A stretch of 64,000 nucleotides of DNA from Psychrobacter sp. I-STPA6b (GTDB lineage: Bacteria > Pseudomonadota > Gammaproteobacteria > Pseudomonadales > Moraxellaceae): assembly GCF_020662265.1 (NCBI RefSeq), contig NZ_VEWM01000080.1:273009-337008 (forward strand). The letters are read 5' to 3'. Below, one piece after another: positions 55,211 to 64,000 of this stretch (positions are counted from its first letter, which is position 1; the number at the start of each line of letters is the position of its first letter). The notes under the pieces were generated by a model, which saw only the letters and a list, made by a program, of their open reading frames with translations, was not told the DNA's origin and did not search any database. A program made the translations under genes and the position numbers.

Positions 55211-57016
55211 TTACTCTGTAATAAATATCAGTGCTAAACGAATGGTATTATAATCAATGGTCTCTCGTAAATGCTCAAAAATAGGTTTGAGCTTGATACT
55301 ACCATCATCATTAAAGTCATTAGGGTCGTTTGCCACCTTAATGGCAACATAGGCATTTCCCACTTTTGTCATAACCTCATCACTAGGACGCAGGTGTTCA
55401 CAAGCCAATTCAGGATGTTGTTTTTTAAGCCGACTTAAGTGGCGCATAATTGTAGACTGTGCCAGCCCCCTTGCTTGTGCAATTTCAGCAATGCTCAGGC
55501 TCTCTTCTAACAGTAATCGGGTCTCTAACAATGTACTACTGGACTGGTCACTGACTTGATTACTCAATTGCTCTTTTTTTTCATGTTGGCGCTTGAGTTT
55601 TTCTTGTCTTTTTTTACGCATGGATTCATAAGCATCAATCGCACTTTGGCTGAGTGTGCCACCCGATTTGAGAATAAAGTTATTTTGTGTATTGCTTAGG
55701 CTATTTTCATCTAACAAAGCATAGGCACTTTCTGCCTCATCAGACAGCTCTAAAAAACGTCTGTCTGCACCTCTGGCTAATGGGTCAAGCTGGAGGCTTA
55801 GCTCGTTCATTCCCAAAAGCTGTAGCCCATCTAAAGATTTTAAACGAGACAATGCCACATAACCCTGACCCAGCTCAAAGGTCTTTGATAAGTCTATCTC
55901 AGCCGTCTCTAGGGTCATTCCTTGTGACTTATGAATAGTAATCGCCCATGCCAAGCATAGAGGCACTTGACTATAACTTGCCAGCACTTCACCGTTCTCA
56001 TCTTCGATAATCCATTCTTCTATTTCTGCTGTGACTTTTTGTCCATTATTCAGCTTTACAACAGGAAGCTTATCACCATCAGGCTTATCGGCTTTTACGG
56101 GGGCAAAAGCAATCACCTCTCCCATACTGCCATTTGATACGCCAAGCTCATTATTATTTTTGATAAACATCACTTTTGCGCCAACTTTTAATACCAGCTC
56201 ATCAGAAGTGCGTACATTCTTTTTTAGAGTCTCTACCAGCTTGCTATCACCAAATGTACTGGCACTAAACGTCATAGCATCTGATGGCAAAGCGTCCAGC
56301 TCACGCTCATTAATTTTATTCACATTTAGATTATGTGTATACAGGCGTGTGCGGTTATGGTGGATATCTTGAAACTTTGTCGCATTAAGCGTATCAATCG
56401 CTTCGTAAGTGATGCGTTGCTGACGGATTTGATTCAAAATGATATCTAAGGACAAACCTTCTTCTACAGATATTTCCGATTGACGATGCTGCTCTGTCAA
56501 ATAACAAATATGAAAGTTTGCTTCCAGCCAAGCAGCTGACATAAAGGCAAACTTATCACGATTGGTTTCTTCACGTGTCCCAATAGGCGGAAGCTGAAAA
56601 AAATCCCCCGCCACTACAACCTGAATCCCACCAAAAGCGGCTTCCGTTTGGCGAATATGTTTTAGTACCTGATTAACTAAATCTAGCTGTTTAGCATGTA
56701 GCATGGAGATTTCATCAATAATCAATACTGCTGTCTCTTTAATACGCTCAGCTAAGTAACGCTTACGACTCAGATTACTTAAATCACGCTCACTTAAGCT
56801 ATCTTTAATACCAATACCCGACCAACTATGAATGGTAATACCGCTCATATGAGTGGCGGCAATACCTGTACTGGCAGTAACGGCAACAGGAACTCGGCGT
56901 GCTCGCAAATAATGGATATATTGGTTTAATGTATAAGTTTTACCTGAGCCTGCTGAACCTGTTAAAAAAACATTTTCACCAGTTTTAAGAATATCTAGAG
57001 CAGTAGATTGACGCAT
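55211..57016 (-). CDS. Pif1-like helicase with C-terminal HTH
   Basis: This is a 601-residue superfamily 1B helicase. Walker A GSAGSGKTYTL (residues 20-30), motif Ia TASTGIAATHMSG, Walker B LIIDEISML, motif III VVAGDFFQLPPI and a late SH3/RecD-like motif ITIHKSQGMTLETAEIDLSK with YVALSRLKSLDGL are all visible. The last 130 residues hold a helix-turn-helix (SIAEIAQARGLAQSTIMRHL) resembling the HTH found at the end of some RecQ and Pif1 proteins. It probably unwinds 5'-3' DNA, including structured DNA such as G-quadruplexes, by analogy with Pif1. It is a single-gene unit. Confidence 0.88.
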   Translation of the reverse strand: MRQSTALDILKTGENVFLTGSAGSGKTYTLNQYIHYLRARRVPVAVTASTGIAATHMSGITIHSWSGIGIKDSLSERDLSNLSRKRYLAERIKETAVLIIDEISMLHAKQLDLVNQVLKHIRQTEAAFGGIQVVVAGDFFQLPPIGTREETNRDKFAFMSAAWLEANFHICYLTEQHRQSEISVEEGLSLDIILNQIRQQRITYEAIDTLNATKFQDIHHNRTRLYTHNLNVNKINERELDALPSDAMTFSASTFGDSKLVETLKKNVRTSDELVLKVGAKVMFIKNNNELGVSNGSMGEVIAFAPVKADKPDGDKLPVVKLNNGQKVTAEIEEWIIEDENGEVLASYSQVPLCLAWAITIHKSQGMTLETAEIDLSKTFELGQGYVALSRLKSLDGLQLLGMNELSLQLDPLARGADRRFLELSDEAESAYALLDENSLSNTQNNFILKSGGTLSQSAIDAYESMRKKRQEKLKRQHEKKEQLSNQVSDQSSSTLLETRLLLEESLSIAEIAQARGLAQSTIMRHLSRLKKQHPELACEHLRPSDEVMTKVGNAYVAIKVANDPNDFNDDGSIKLKPIFEHLRETIDYNTIRLALIFITE

Positions 57017-57330
57017 AGAAAATGACCAGCACGCTTAATTTTAAAGGAATAGTTTGATTGATAAATTGCCACACAGACCATGATAACAAATGCCACCAGT
57101 ATAATTATACCTTTGTGTGACAACTGGTGAACAAACCCTCTCATAGACTCGACAAAATTTTATAAAATCCTTTTAAAATAAATAACTTAAATTCATTGTT
57201 TTTAATATGGATTTAAGGCATCATAGCTGATGTACCTATTAATACAATAGATAAAAATCATTCAAATTTATAAATAGCACTGACCATACATAAATAATAA
57301 TGACAAAAACCATCTACTAAGAGGTTCAAT
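57017..57330. other. Intergenic region, divergent
   Basis: This gap of 314 bases lies between the divergent Pif1-like gene and the anion symporter. No gene, repeat or clear operator was found. Confidence 0.5.
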
Positions 57331-58788
57331 ATGCCATTTAAGCCCATCCCTGCCGTCATCTCTATTTTAATTGGCTTGATTATCTGGTTTGTTATTCCTG
57401 TACCTGAGGGTGTCAGCCCTGATGCGTGGCATTTATTAGCACTATTTGTCGCTACCATTGCAGCTATTATTGGCAAGGTTTTACCTATTGGTGCGATTGC
57501 AATTATTGCAGTAATGCTCGTCGCCATTACAGGAGTAACCAACGAAACCCCCAAAGGGGCAATTAATGACGCACTATCCAGTTTTTCTAGCCCACTTATT
57601 TGGCTAATTGGTATTGCAGTGATGATATCACGAGGGCTGATTAAAACAGGGCTGGGTGCACGCATCGCCTATTACTTTATTTCAGTCTTTGGCAAAAAAA
57701 CATTGGGGATTGCCTACTCATTATCCATTGCCGAGCTGTTAATTGCACCCATCACCCCTTCAAATACCGCACGTGGTGGCGGTATCATTCACCCAATTAT
57801 GAAATCTATTGCCCATAGCTTTCACTCTACCCCAGAAGAAGGTACACAAAATAAAATTGGTCGTTATTTATCCTTGGTCAATTTTCAAACCAACCCCATC
57901 ACTTCAGGTATGTTTATCACTGCCACTGCTCCTAATCCACTGGTGGTAGATTTAATCGCAAAAGCCACAGGCAATGATATTCAACTGTCATGGACAACGT
58001 GGGCAGTTGCCATGTTTCTACCCGGTATGCTGTGTATTTTGCTGATGCCATTGGTCATATACATGGTCTATCCACCCGAGATTAAAGAAACACCTGATGC
58101 CAAAGGCTTTGCCAAAGAAAACTTAGCCAAACTGGGTAAGGTCAGCACCCAAGAAAAAATTATGCTCGGTGTTTTTGCACTCATGCTAATTTTATGGGCA
58201 AACATTCCAGCAATGATTTTTGGTGATGCTTATGCAGTCAATGCCACCACTACTGCATTTTTAGGCTTATCCTTGCTTATCTTATCAGGGGTCTTAACGT
58301 GGGAAGATGCCCTAAAAGAAAAGTCCGCTTGGGATACCATTGTTTGGTTTGGTGCGCTGATTATGATGGCATCATTTTTAAACAAGCTTGGTTTGATTGA
58401 ATGGTTCTCTACTAATATTAACTCAGCAATTGCAACCACTGGCTTTGGCTGGGTTGGCGCTGTGGCAATCTTAACCTTAGTTTACCTATATATTCACTAC
58501 TTCTTTGCCAGTACCACCGCCCATATTACGGCGATGTTCGCCGCCTTTTATGCGGTCGGGCTTGCTCTTGGCGCACCACCAATGCTCTATGCACTAATAC
58601 TAGCAGCAACTGGTAATATTATGATGTCACTGACCCACTATGCCACAGGAACAGCACCCGTAATTTATAACTCTGGCTACACTACATTAGGTGAGTGGTG
58701 GATTGTCGGTGCCATTATGAGTGTGGTCAATATGATTGTATGGATTGGTAGTGGTTTAATCTGGTGGAAAATACTGGGTTATTACTAA
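57331..58788 (+). CDS. DASS (SLC13) family anion symporter
   Basis: This 485-residue membrane protein has about twelve to fourteen hydrophobic segments. The phrase TPSNTARGGGIIHPIMKSIAHSF is the first SNT motif of the CitT/TtdT branch of the divalent anion:Na+ symporters, and GNIMMSLTHYATGTAPVIYNSGYTTLGEWW is the second, near the end. The usual substrates are C4-dicarboxylates, citrate or tartrate. AAGAGG lies before the ATG. The nearest downstream gene is an aldehyde dehydrogenase 558 bases away, so the two are probably not cotranscribed. Confidence 0.88.
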   Translation: MPFKPIPAVISILIGLIIWFVIPVPEGVSPDAWHLLALFVATIAAIIGKVLPIGAIAIIAVMLVAITGVTNETPKGAINDALSSFSSPLIWLIGIAVMISRGLIKTGLGARIAYYFISVFGKKTLGIAYSLSIAELLIAPITPSNTARGGGIIHPIMKSIAHSFHSTPEEGTQNKIGRYLSLVNFQTNPITSGMFITATAPNPLVVDLIAKATGNDIQLSWTTWAVAMFLPGMLCILLMPLVIYMVYPPEIKETPDAKGFAKENLAKLGKVSTQEKIMLGVFALMLILWANIPAMIFGDAYAVNATTTAFLGLSLLILSGVLTWEDALKEKSAWDTIVWFGALIMMASFLNKLGLIEWFSTNINSAIATTGFGWVGAVAILTLVYLYIHYFFASTTAHITAMFAAFYAVGLALGAPPMLYALILAATGNIMMSLTHYATGTAPVIYNSGYTTLGEWWIVGAIMSVVNMIVWIGSGLIWWKILGYY

Positions 58789-58850
58789 CGTCTATTGAAC
58801 ATTCATCTTTATAGGAAAAATTTTGCCAATTTTACATAAAAGTAAAAGAT
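58789..58850 (+). repeat. Dispersed intergenic repeat, copy 1 (reference)
   Basis: TCTATTGAACATTCATCTTT followed by ATAGGAAAAATTTTGCCAAT and TTTACATAAAAGTAAAAG. Copies occur at 22211-22272 (inverted, about 60 bases) and 14846-14884 (about 35 bases). It starts at or near the end of a gene each time, as a mobile-element remnant might. Confidence 0.75.
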
Positions 58851-59346
58851 AATCTCGCCCGTAGTACCTACTTTGATAAGACAAGATAAGAGCAGTTACA
58901 CCTTCCCTCGTTTTGCTTGTAGCTACATTATCTTGAGCTAACTACAATAAATTTTTGATGAAGCTCTATTCATATAGTCTACAAAACTAGACATGGCTAT
59001 TTATAGCTTATAGCCACCTCTAACCTTAAGGATAAATAACCAACAAACCCTAGCAATAACTCATAAATATTTTTTATACAAAAACATAAAAATAATTATC
59101 AATTTTGACTATCTATTTGCCCAAAAAGTTAGTACGATGAAAAGGCAGTTAAATGATAAATGACTTATCAATTTAAAACAAAATCCCTAATAATTCCAAT
59201 GATATATAAACATGGATAGGTTGCCTGCAAAAAACGGCACATCTCATCACTCTATCCATAATATCAGAGTGCTAAAGTGCTAATCTCATCAACACCAGCA
59301 GTTATGGAATTATTTTTTATTATAACGAGCAATAAGGAATTAAAAC
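58789..59346. other. Intergenic region with repeat copy
   Basis: This gap of 558 bases contains one copy of the dispersed repeat (58789-58850) directly after the symporter stop, and the promoter of the aldehyde dehydrogenase. A short tandem AGTGCTAAAGTGCTAA lies near 59268. No gene was seen. Confidence 0.5.
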
Positions 59347-60873
59347 ATGCAATATGATTATCCAAACACCTCAAATAGCCCAGTACAATTTAAGGAAAAA
59401 TATGGCAATTTTATTAATAACGAATGGGTAGCCCCTGCTGATGGTGAATACTTTGAAAGCACCAGCCCGATTAATGGTGCAGTGGTCTGCCAAGTTGCCC
59501 GCTCAAAAGAGGCTGATATCGAAAAAGCCCTAGATGCAGCCCATGCTGCCAAAGAATCTTGGAGTAAAACCAGTGTTACTGAGCGTGCCAATATCCTACT
59601 AAAAATTGCTGATAAAATCGAAGAAAACCTAGAAGCCATCGCCATTGCTGAAAGCTTTGAAAATGGTAAACCAGTACGTGAAACGCTAGCAGCTGATATT
59701 CCACTTGCCGTTGACCAATTGCGTTATTTTGCAGGGGCAATTCGCGCCCAAGAAGGCGGTATTAGTCAAATTGATGAAGACACCGTTGCTTACCATTTCC
59801 ATGAGCCACTTGGTGTGGTCGGGCAGATTATCCCTTGGAACTTCCCTATTTTGATGGCAATTTGGAAAATCGCTCCTGCCCTAGCTGCAGGTAACTGCGT
59901 TATCTTAAAACCTGCCGAGCAAACCCCTGCATCTATCTTATTTTTGCTAGACACCATTGGTATTGCAGACATTCTACCCAAAGGTGTACTTAATGTCGTC
60001 AATGGCTTTGGTGTCGAAGCAGGTAAACCACTGGCATCAAATCCACGCATTAACAAAGTTGCATTTACAGGGGAAACCACTACTGGTCGCCTTATCATGC
60101 AGTATGCCAGTGAAAATATCATTCCTGTCACCCTAGAGCTTGGTGGTAAAAGCCCCAATATCTTCTTTGAAGATGTGATGGACGCCGATGATGACTACCT
60201 TGATAAAGCCATCGAAGGCTTGGTAATGTTTGCCCTAAACCAAGGTGAAGTATGTACTTGCCCTTCACGTGCCTTAGTACATGAAAGCATTTATGACAAG
60301 TTTATCGAGCGTTGTGTCGAGCGGGTGAAAGCCATCAAACAAGGCAACCCACTGAACACCGAAACCATGATTGGTGCACAAGCCAGTTCTGACCAATTAG
60401 AAAAAATCCTATCTTACCTAGACATCGGTAAAAAAGAAGGGGCTGAAGTGCTGGTCGGTGGTGAGCAAGCCAAACATGACGGTGAGCTAAGCGAAGGCTA
60501 CTATGTGCAGCCTACCATCTTTAAAGGCACCAATGACATGCGTGTGTTCCAAGAAGAAATCTTTGGACCTGTACTGGCGGTCACCACCTTTAAAGATGAT
60601 GAAGAAGCAATGAAAATCGCCAACGATACCTTGTATGGTCTAGGTGCTGCTGTATGGACACGTGATATTAATCGTGCTTACCGCTTTGGTCGTGGTATCC
60701 AAGCAGGTCGTGTGTGGACAAACTGCTATCACGTCTATCCTGCCCACGCAGCCTTTGGTGGTTACAAGAAGTCTGGTATCGGACGTGAGACCCATAAAAT
60801 GATGCTTGACCACTATCAGCAAACCAAAAATATCTTGGTTTCGTATAGCACCAAAGCACAGGGTTTCTTCTAG
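59347..60873 (+). CDS. NAD-dependent aldehyde dehydrogenase, AldB/ExaC type
   Basis: This 508-residue aldehyde dehydrogenase oxidises small aldehydes, most likely acetaldehyde, to the acid. It shows [16 protein letters not shown], the NAD fold with [11 protein letters not shown], catalytic Glu in [15 protein letters not shown], catalytic Cys in [14 protein letters not shown] and [15 protein letters not shown]. The VCTCPSR form and [29 protein letters not shown] ending are typical of ExaC/AldB. The gene is followed by a hairpin and then a DUF779 gene, a pairing known for this ALDH group. AAGGAA lies before the ATG. Confidence 0.93.
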   Translation: MQYDYPNTSNSPVQFKEKYGNFINNEWVAPADGEYFESTSPINGAVVCQVARSKEADIEKALDAAHAAKESWSKTSVTERANILLKIADKIEENLEAIAIAESFENGKPVRETLAADIPLAVDQLRYFAGAIRAQEGGISQIDEDTVAYHFHEPLGVVGQIIPWNFPILMAIWKIAPALAAGNCVILKPAEQTPASILFLLDTIGIADILPKGVLNVVNGFGVEAGKPLASNPRINKVAFTGETTTGRLIMQYASENIIPVTLELGGKSPNIFFEDVMDADDDYLDKAIEGLVMFALNQGEVCTCPSRALVHESIYDKFIERCVERVKAIKQGNPLNTETMIGAQASSDQLEKILSYLDIGKKEGAEVLVGGEQAKHDGELSEGYYVQPTIFKGTNDMRVFQEEIFGPVLAVTTFKDDEEAMKIANDTLYGLGAAVWTRDINRAYRFGRGIQAGRVWTNCYHVYPAHAAFGGYKKSGIGRETHKMMLDHYQQTKNILVSYSTKAQGFF

Positions 60874-60909
60874 AAACTTACGACAGTTATGTGTCTAACG
60901 GTTAAATTT

Positions 60910-60946
60910 AAAATGCAATCTGTCGGCTGATGGATTGCATTTTTTA
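60910..60946 (+). terminator. Hairpin between ALDH and DUF779 gene
   Basis: AAAATGCAATC pairs with GATTGCATTTT around twelve bases, followed by T. It sits between two cooperating genes and may terminate most transcripts while letting some pass. Confidence 0.7.
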
Positions 60947-60970
60947 TTCATTAAAATTAGGGGAAAACTT

Positions 60971-61300
60971 ATGCAATTAATAGCAACGGATGCCTGCAAA
61001 GAGCTAATAGCCTTATTAAAGTCTAAGCATGGTGAGCTAATGTTTCACCAATCTGGCGGCTGCTGCGATGGTAGCTCGCCGATGTGTTATCCACTCGGTG
61101 AATTTAAAGTCGGTGCGGTTGATGAGTTGGTCGGTGAGCTAGAAGGTTGCCCTTTTTATATGGATAAGGCTCAATATAAACTATGGCAACATACCGATTT
61201 AACCATTGATGTGGTCAATGGACGTGGAGCAAGTTTTTCGTTAGAAATCCCCGAAGGCAAGCGGTTTATTGTACGCTCTGATGTGTGTGCTGTTGACTAG
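60971..61300 (+). CDS. DUF779 protein (ALDH partner)
   Basis: This is a DUF779 protein of about 109 residues. The Cys-rich phrase HQSGGCCDGSSPMCYP is the family signature and may bind metal; DVVNGRGASFSLEIPEGKRFIVRSDVC closes the domain. DUF779 genes are regularly next to ExaC-type aldehyde dehydrogenases, as here, but their function is unproven. The ATG at 60971 has AGGGGAAAAC upstream and is preferred to the earlier ATG at 60935, which falls inside the hairpin region. Confidence 0.85.
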   Translation: MQLIATDACKELIALLKSKHGELMFHQSGGCCDGSSPMCYPLGEFKVGAVDELVGELEGCPFYMDKAQYKLWQHTDLTIDVVNGRGASFSLEIPEGKRFIVRSDVCAVD

Positions 61301-61347
61301 ATGTTATCATACTGGTATTGATGAGTCTGATAATAGATACATTCAAG

Positions 61348-61842
61348 CTAAGAACAGTTATCCATTACTTCTATAAATACAGGTTGTGAAAATTTTTCAA
61401 TATTATCAATATCATAAACTATCTCATTGGTTCTATTACAGTGAAAGGTGAATGTTGCCAACTTACCTATTTCATCCTCTTGGAAACCAACTATCGTAGT
61501 GATGGGCTGATTCAAAAATTGTTTTTTCCATTGCATACGAAATCGTTTGGCAAAGAGGATAGCCTGTATAAATACATCATTTTGAATGAAATCTTCGATA
61601 TGAAATTTATTGATAACACATTCAAGCCCAGAATAATCACGATATATTGCCAAATCATATATTTGGTCAAAATCTATGTCCATATAATTCTTCGGAAAAA
61701 TTTCTCTTAAAAACACACAGTCTTCTAATCGATAAAAACCTTTATTAATTACTTCCCATAACATAGGATCTAAAGAACTTTTAGCAATTAAATCTTTTTT
61801 ACTTTTTAAAAACTCTTGCATACTACTATTTGTATACAACAT
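61348..61842 (-). CDS. Hypothetical protein, 164 aa
   Basis: I do not recognise this 164-residue protein. It is soluble, with no signal, and has many aromatic and acidic residues (FPKNYMDIDFDQIYDLAIYRDYSGLEC). The layout resembles small immunity-type proteins found beside mobile DNA, but no toxin partner is adjacent. No strong ribosome site precedes the first ATG; the Met at residue 8 is an alternative. An IS element begins about 1 kb downstream in window coordinates. Confidence 0.6.
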   Translation of the reverse strand: MLYTNSSMQEFLKSKKDLIAKSSLDPMLWEVINKGFYRLEDCVFLREIFPKNYMDIDFDQIYDLAIYRDYSGLECVINKFHIEDFIQNDVFIQAILFAKRFRMQWKKQFLNQPITTIVGFQEDEIGKLATFTFHCNRTNEIVYDIDNIEKFSQPVFIEVMDNCS

Positions 61843-62029
61843 AGTTACTATCCTAATAGTTACTACCCTAACAATATTATTTTTTATTGATTCTTTTTAA
61901 GCCTTAATCACCCAAGATTTAGACTCAATTAGCCAAGTGACGATATTAATCGCACCTTCACCCAGCTTTTAGAGTGGATATTATTGACATAGTTTGCTAA
62001 TAATAGAATTTTAGTTTAAGAGTATAACC

Positions 62030-62773
62030 ATGAATAATAATACCACCTCAATAAAAAGAAAATCAAAGTCACTCAGATTATATTTTTTTCTAATAATCTT
62101 TACTATTTTTATCATTATTTTTTACGCTATTTATAAATCTCAGCAAAAAGATGAATTTCTTTTAATCACCTATGATTTATGTCGACAACAACAAATAACC
62201 ATTCTTGCCAGTCAGCTCGGGCTAGATTATAAAATGTCAGTGGGTGATGCTTTTGAATTTCCCACGTTACGTATTATTGGTAACACCGCAGACATGCAAA
62301 ATTTTCGTCATTTATACCATCAAACTTATGCTGATAATAAATTTTGGAATTATTATACCTATGATACAAACACCATAAATAATGAATGCCACTTATATAA
62401 TATGAAATATCATGTCGATAACATCAACGAAAAATTACTGCCCTTTATTCCTAACAATGCTGACCATGTCAGTTATGACTCAAAAGCCGATAATGCGGTT
62501 TACTGCTATTATACCAATACACAAAAAGGTGGCTCACAATGTTATTTCATTAGCTTGCATGATGATATTTTGCAAAAAGATGATATTAGCGATATGGAAA
62601 AAGCAAACTTAGAAAAACTCAATCAACTATATTCTTTGCGTCGAGATATGAGTGATTTGCGTTTTATACGTTCACAAGTTTATGACTGGAACAGTAATCC
62701 AACACAGCTTTATGGATTTAGACTGCATACCAACTATGATGGTAATCGTTGGGGAATAGTAGAAAGATATTAA
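62030..62773 (+). CDS. Hypothetical membrane-anchored protein, 247 aa
   Basis: This 247-residue protein starts with a basic stretch (SIKRKSKSLR) and one hydrophobic helix (LYFFLIIFTIFIIIFYAIY, residues 17-35), so it is a single-pass protein with most of its chain outside the cytoplasm. The soluble part is rich in Asn, Asp and Tyr with five Cys (LCRQQQ, ECHLYN, YCYYT, QCYF). No family is recognised. It is followed 19 bases later by the left end of the IS481-type element. Confidence 0.6.
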   Translation: MNNNTTSIKRKSKSLRLYFFLIIFTIFIIIFYAIYKSQQKDEFLLITYDLCRQQQITILASQLGLDYKMSVGDAFEFPTLRIIGNTADMQNFRHLYHQTYADNKFWNYYTYDTNTINNECHLYNMKYHVDNINEKLLPFIPNNADHVSYDSKADNAVYCYYTNTQKGGSQCYFISLHDDILQKDDISDMEKANLEKLNQLYSLRRDMSDLRFIRSQVYDWNSNPTQLYGFRLHTNYDGNRWGIVERY

Positions 62774-62792
62774 ATTTTTGCATACCTATATA

Positions 62793-64000
62793 TGTACTAG
62801 CTCAAACCTAATCTGACAGTACCCCCAAATTGACGGTCAAGATGTCAGGTTATATTTGAGCTAAATTCTTTTGTGCCCAAACGGATTTACCCTCAGTAAG
62901 CGTTTGCATAGGTGTTCTACCACAGCACATCTTACCTTGATGAGTTCTTTCATAATTATAATAAACAAGCCAATCATCTAAATCAGCTTGTAGAGACTCT
63001 AGATTATCGTAAATCTTCTTTCGAAAAGCAATTTGATAAAACTCTTGTAAGATAGTCTTATGAAACCGCTCACAAATACCATTGGTTTGCGGGGATTTGG
63101 CTTTAGTCTTAGTATGATCTATATCATTGATAGCCAAATAAAGCTCATAATCATGTTGTTCTACCTTACCGCAATACTCAGTACCTCTATCTGTTAATAT
63201 TCTAAGCATCGGTAACTCATGCTCTTGATAAAACGGCAATACCTTATCATTGAGTAAATCAGCAGCTGTAATCGGTGTTTTGGTATTATATAACTTAGCA
63301 TGTGCTACCTTCGAATAAGTATCTACAAAGGTCTGCATATAAACACGTCCAACGCCTTTTAAATGACCGACATAGAAAGTATCTTGTGAGCCTAGGTAGC
63401 CTGGATGTGCTGTTTCAATCTCACCAGATGCTTCATCGTCTAGTTTTTTCTTTTCAAGTGCTGATATTTGCTCATCAGATAAGAGGATGCCTTCGGCTTC
63501 TACTTTTGCCTCTAATGCCTTTAAACGTTTATTGAAGTTTTCTAGGTTGTGTCTTAACCATATAGAACGTACACCACTGCCTGAAACAAAAATACCTACT
63601 TTTCTAAGTTCATTAGAGGTTCTGTGCTGACCGTGAGCAGGATAGTCTATGGCATGTTGTATGACAGCTTGTTCTGTGGACTCATCAACTCGATTCTTAA
63701 GGTTAGGTACTCGCCTTGATTGATTCACTAATGCGCCTATACCGCCGTTGTCTGCCATTTCTTTATAGCGATAAAAGGTGTCTCGAGAGACCCCCATTAT
63801 TTTACAAGCTTTAGAGACGTTACCTAGCTCTTGAGCTAAGTTTAGTAAGCCTGCTCTGTGTTTGATGATTGGATTACTATTTGTGCTAGAATGGTTCATG
63901 TGTGTTATTCCTTATTTGATAAAGTTTAGACATCTTCATCAATTTGGGTAACACACTCTTTTTTAAAGTGTGATTGTCAGATTAGGTTGAGACTAGTACA
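62793..64000. mobile_element. IS481-family insertion sequence, complete
   Basis: The element is 1208 bases long. The left end TGTACTAGCTCAAACCTAAT (then CTGACA) matches the reverse complement of the right end TGTACTAGTCTCAACCTAAT (then CTGACA) at 22 of 26 positions. The right end finishes on the last base of the window, so the target duplication cannot be checked. It holds one intact transposase gene. Confidence 0.88.
62850..63899 (-). CDS. IS481-family transposase
   Basis: This 349-residue transposase has an N-terminal helix-turn-helix (GNVSKACKIMGVSRDTFYRYKEM) and a DDE integrase core. The acids are in DTFYVGHLKGVGRVYMQTFVDTYS (first Asp region), LRILTDRGTEYCG (second Asp) and NGICERFHKTILQEFYQ (Glu). 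The end has YNYERTHQGKMCCGRTPMQTL, typical of IS481 and IS3-like enzymes. No stop or frameshift is present, so it may be active. It lies wholly between the two inverted repeats. Confidence 0.93.
   Translation of the reverse strand: MNHSSTNSNPIIKHRAGLLNLAQELGNVSKACKIMGVSRDTFYRYKEMADNGGIGALVNQSRRVPNLKNRVDESTEQAVIQHAIDYPAHGQHRTSNELRKVGIFVSGSGVRSIWLRHNLENFNKRLKALEAKVEAEGILLSDEQISALEKKKLDDEASGEIETAHPGYLGSQDTFYVGHLKGVGRVYMQTFVDTYSKVAHAKLYNTKTPITAADLLNDKVLPFYQEHELPMLRILTDRGTEYCGKVEQHDYELYLAINDIDHTKTKAKSPQTNGICERFHKTILQEFYQIAFRKKIYDNLESLQADLDDWLVYYNYERTHQGKMCCGRTPMQTLTEGKSVWAQKNLAQI

Noticed and set aside
61897..61968. Minus-strand stretch reading like the C-terminal end of a protein (KLGEGAINIVTW, LIESKSWVIKA, then stop)
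   Set aside because: Only 23 codons, with a stop immediately upstream and no start; may be a gene remnant but cannot be shown.
1..64000. CRISPR arrays
   Set aside because: No series of regularly spaced direct repeats and no cas genes were seen.

Overview
The window looks like the chromosome of a gammaproteobacterium of the family Moraxellaceae (Moraxella/Psychrobacter type). This is inferred from the AT-rich sequence, the protein styles of RecR, HflX, RuvAB, the cbb3 oxidase and SCP2-like proteins, a single LolC/E-type permease beside LolD (the Acinetobacter-like LolF arrangement), and an OlsB-like acyltransferase. No rRNA, plasmid or prophage structural genes were seen. Three tRNA genes are present (two Asn, one Ser).

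Layout. 1-5.7 kb: RNase D (cut by the window edge, GTG start), recR-ybaB, a WG-repeat protein, a small hypothetical, and metZ, mostly on the minus strand. 6-11.4 kb, plus strand: a phospholipase D-type lipoprotein, an MFS transporter, a CPCC protein, a VapB/VapC-like toxin-antitoxin pair, and dusA. 11.4-20.3 kb, minus strand: a CPBP protease, an alpha/beta hydrolase, SppA, a large ComEC with an expandable Asn/Lys repeat and an apparently dead C-terminal metallo-beta-lactamase-like region, then LolD and its permease. 20.7-29.6 kb: a hypothetical, an SCP2 protein, and the respiratory block ccoNOQP then ccoGH (ccoI and ccoS are not here). 29.6-40 kb: ttcA, ruvB, ruvA, then fba, an Ala-rich lipoprotein and pgk, a DksA/TraR protein, thiE, pncB and the OlsB-like acyltransferase. 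40-46 kb: hflX, an lrgAB-type pair, a DUF2059 protein, a YciA-type thioesterase and aspC.

46-48.2 kb holds a tandem duplication of a complete tRNA-Asn transcription unit, an RHH protein, a lipoprotein and tRNA-Ser. 48.3-54 kb is the most unusual part. It contains a small secreted protein, a secreted-protein pseudogene with two Trp-to-stop changes, and a minus-strand cluster. In transcription order the cluster encodes a WYL-domain regulator, a 55-residue Cys-containing protein, a GTPase with a glycine-zipper tail, a second paralogous GTPase, and a HEPN-like protein with an Rx4H motif. A divergent XRE regulator lies next to it. An identical 16-bp palindromic element lies upstream of both the WYL gene and the secreted-protein gene, about 5 kb away and in inverted orientation, suggesting one regulon. 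I propose this as a candidate, previously uncharacterised defence or stress-abortive system.

54-64 kb: an Epd/GapB-like dehydrogenase, a Pif1-type helicase with a C-terminal HTH, a DASS anion symporter, an aldehyde dehydrogenase with its DUF779 partner, two hypotheticals, and an intact IS481-family element whose right inverted repeat ends exactly at the last base. A short dispersed repeat of about 60 bp recurs between genes at three clear places and one doubtful one.
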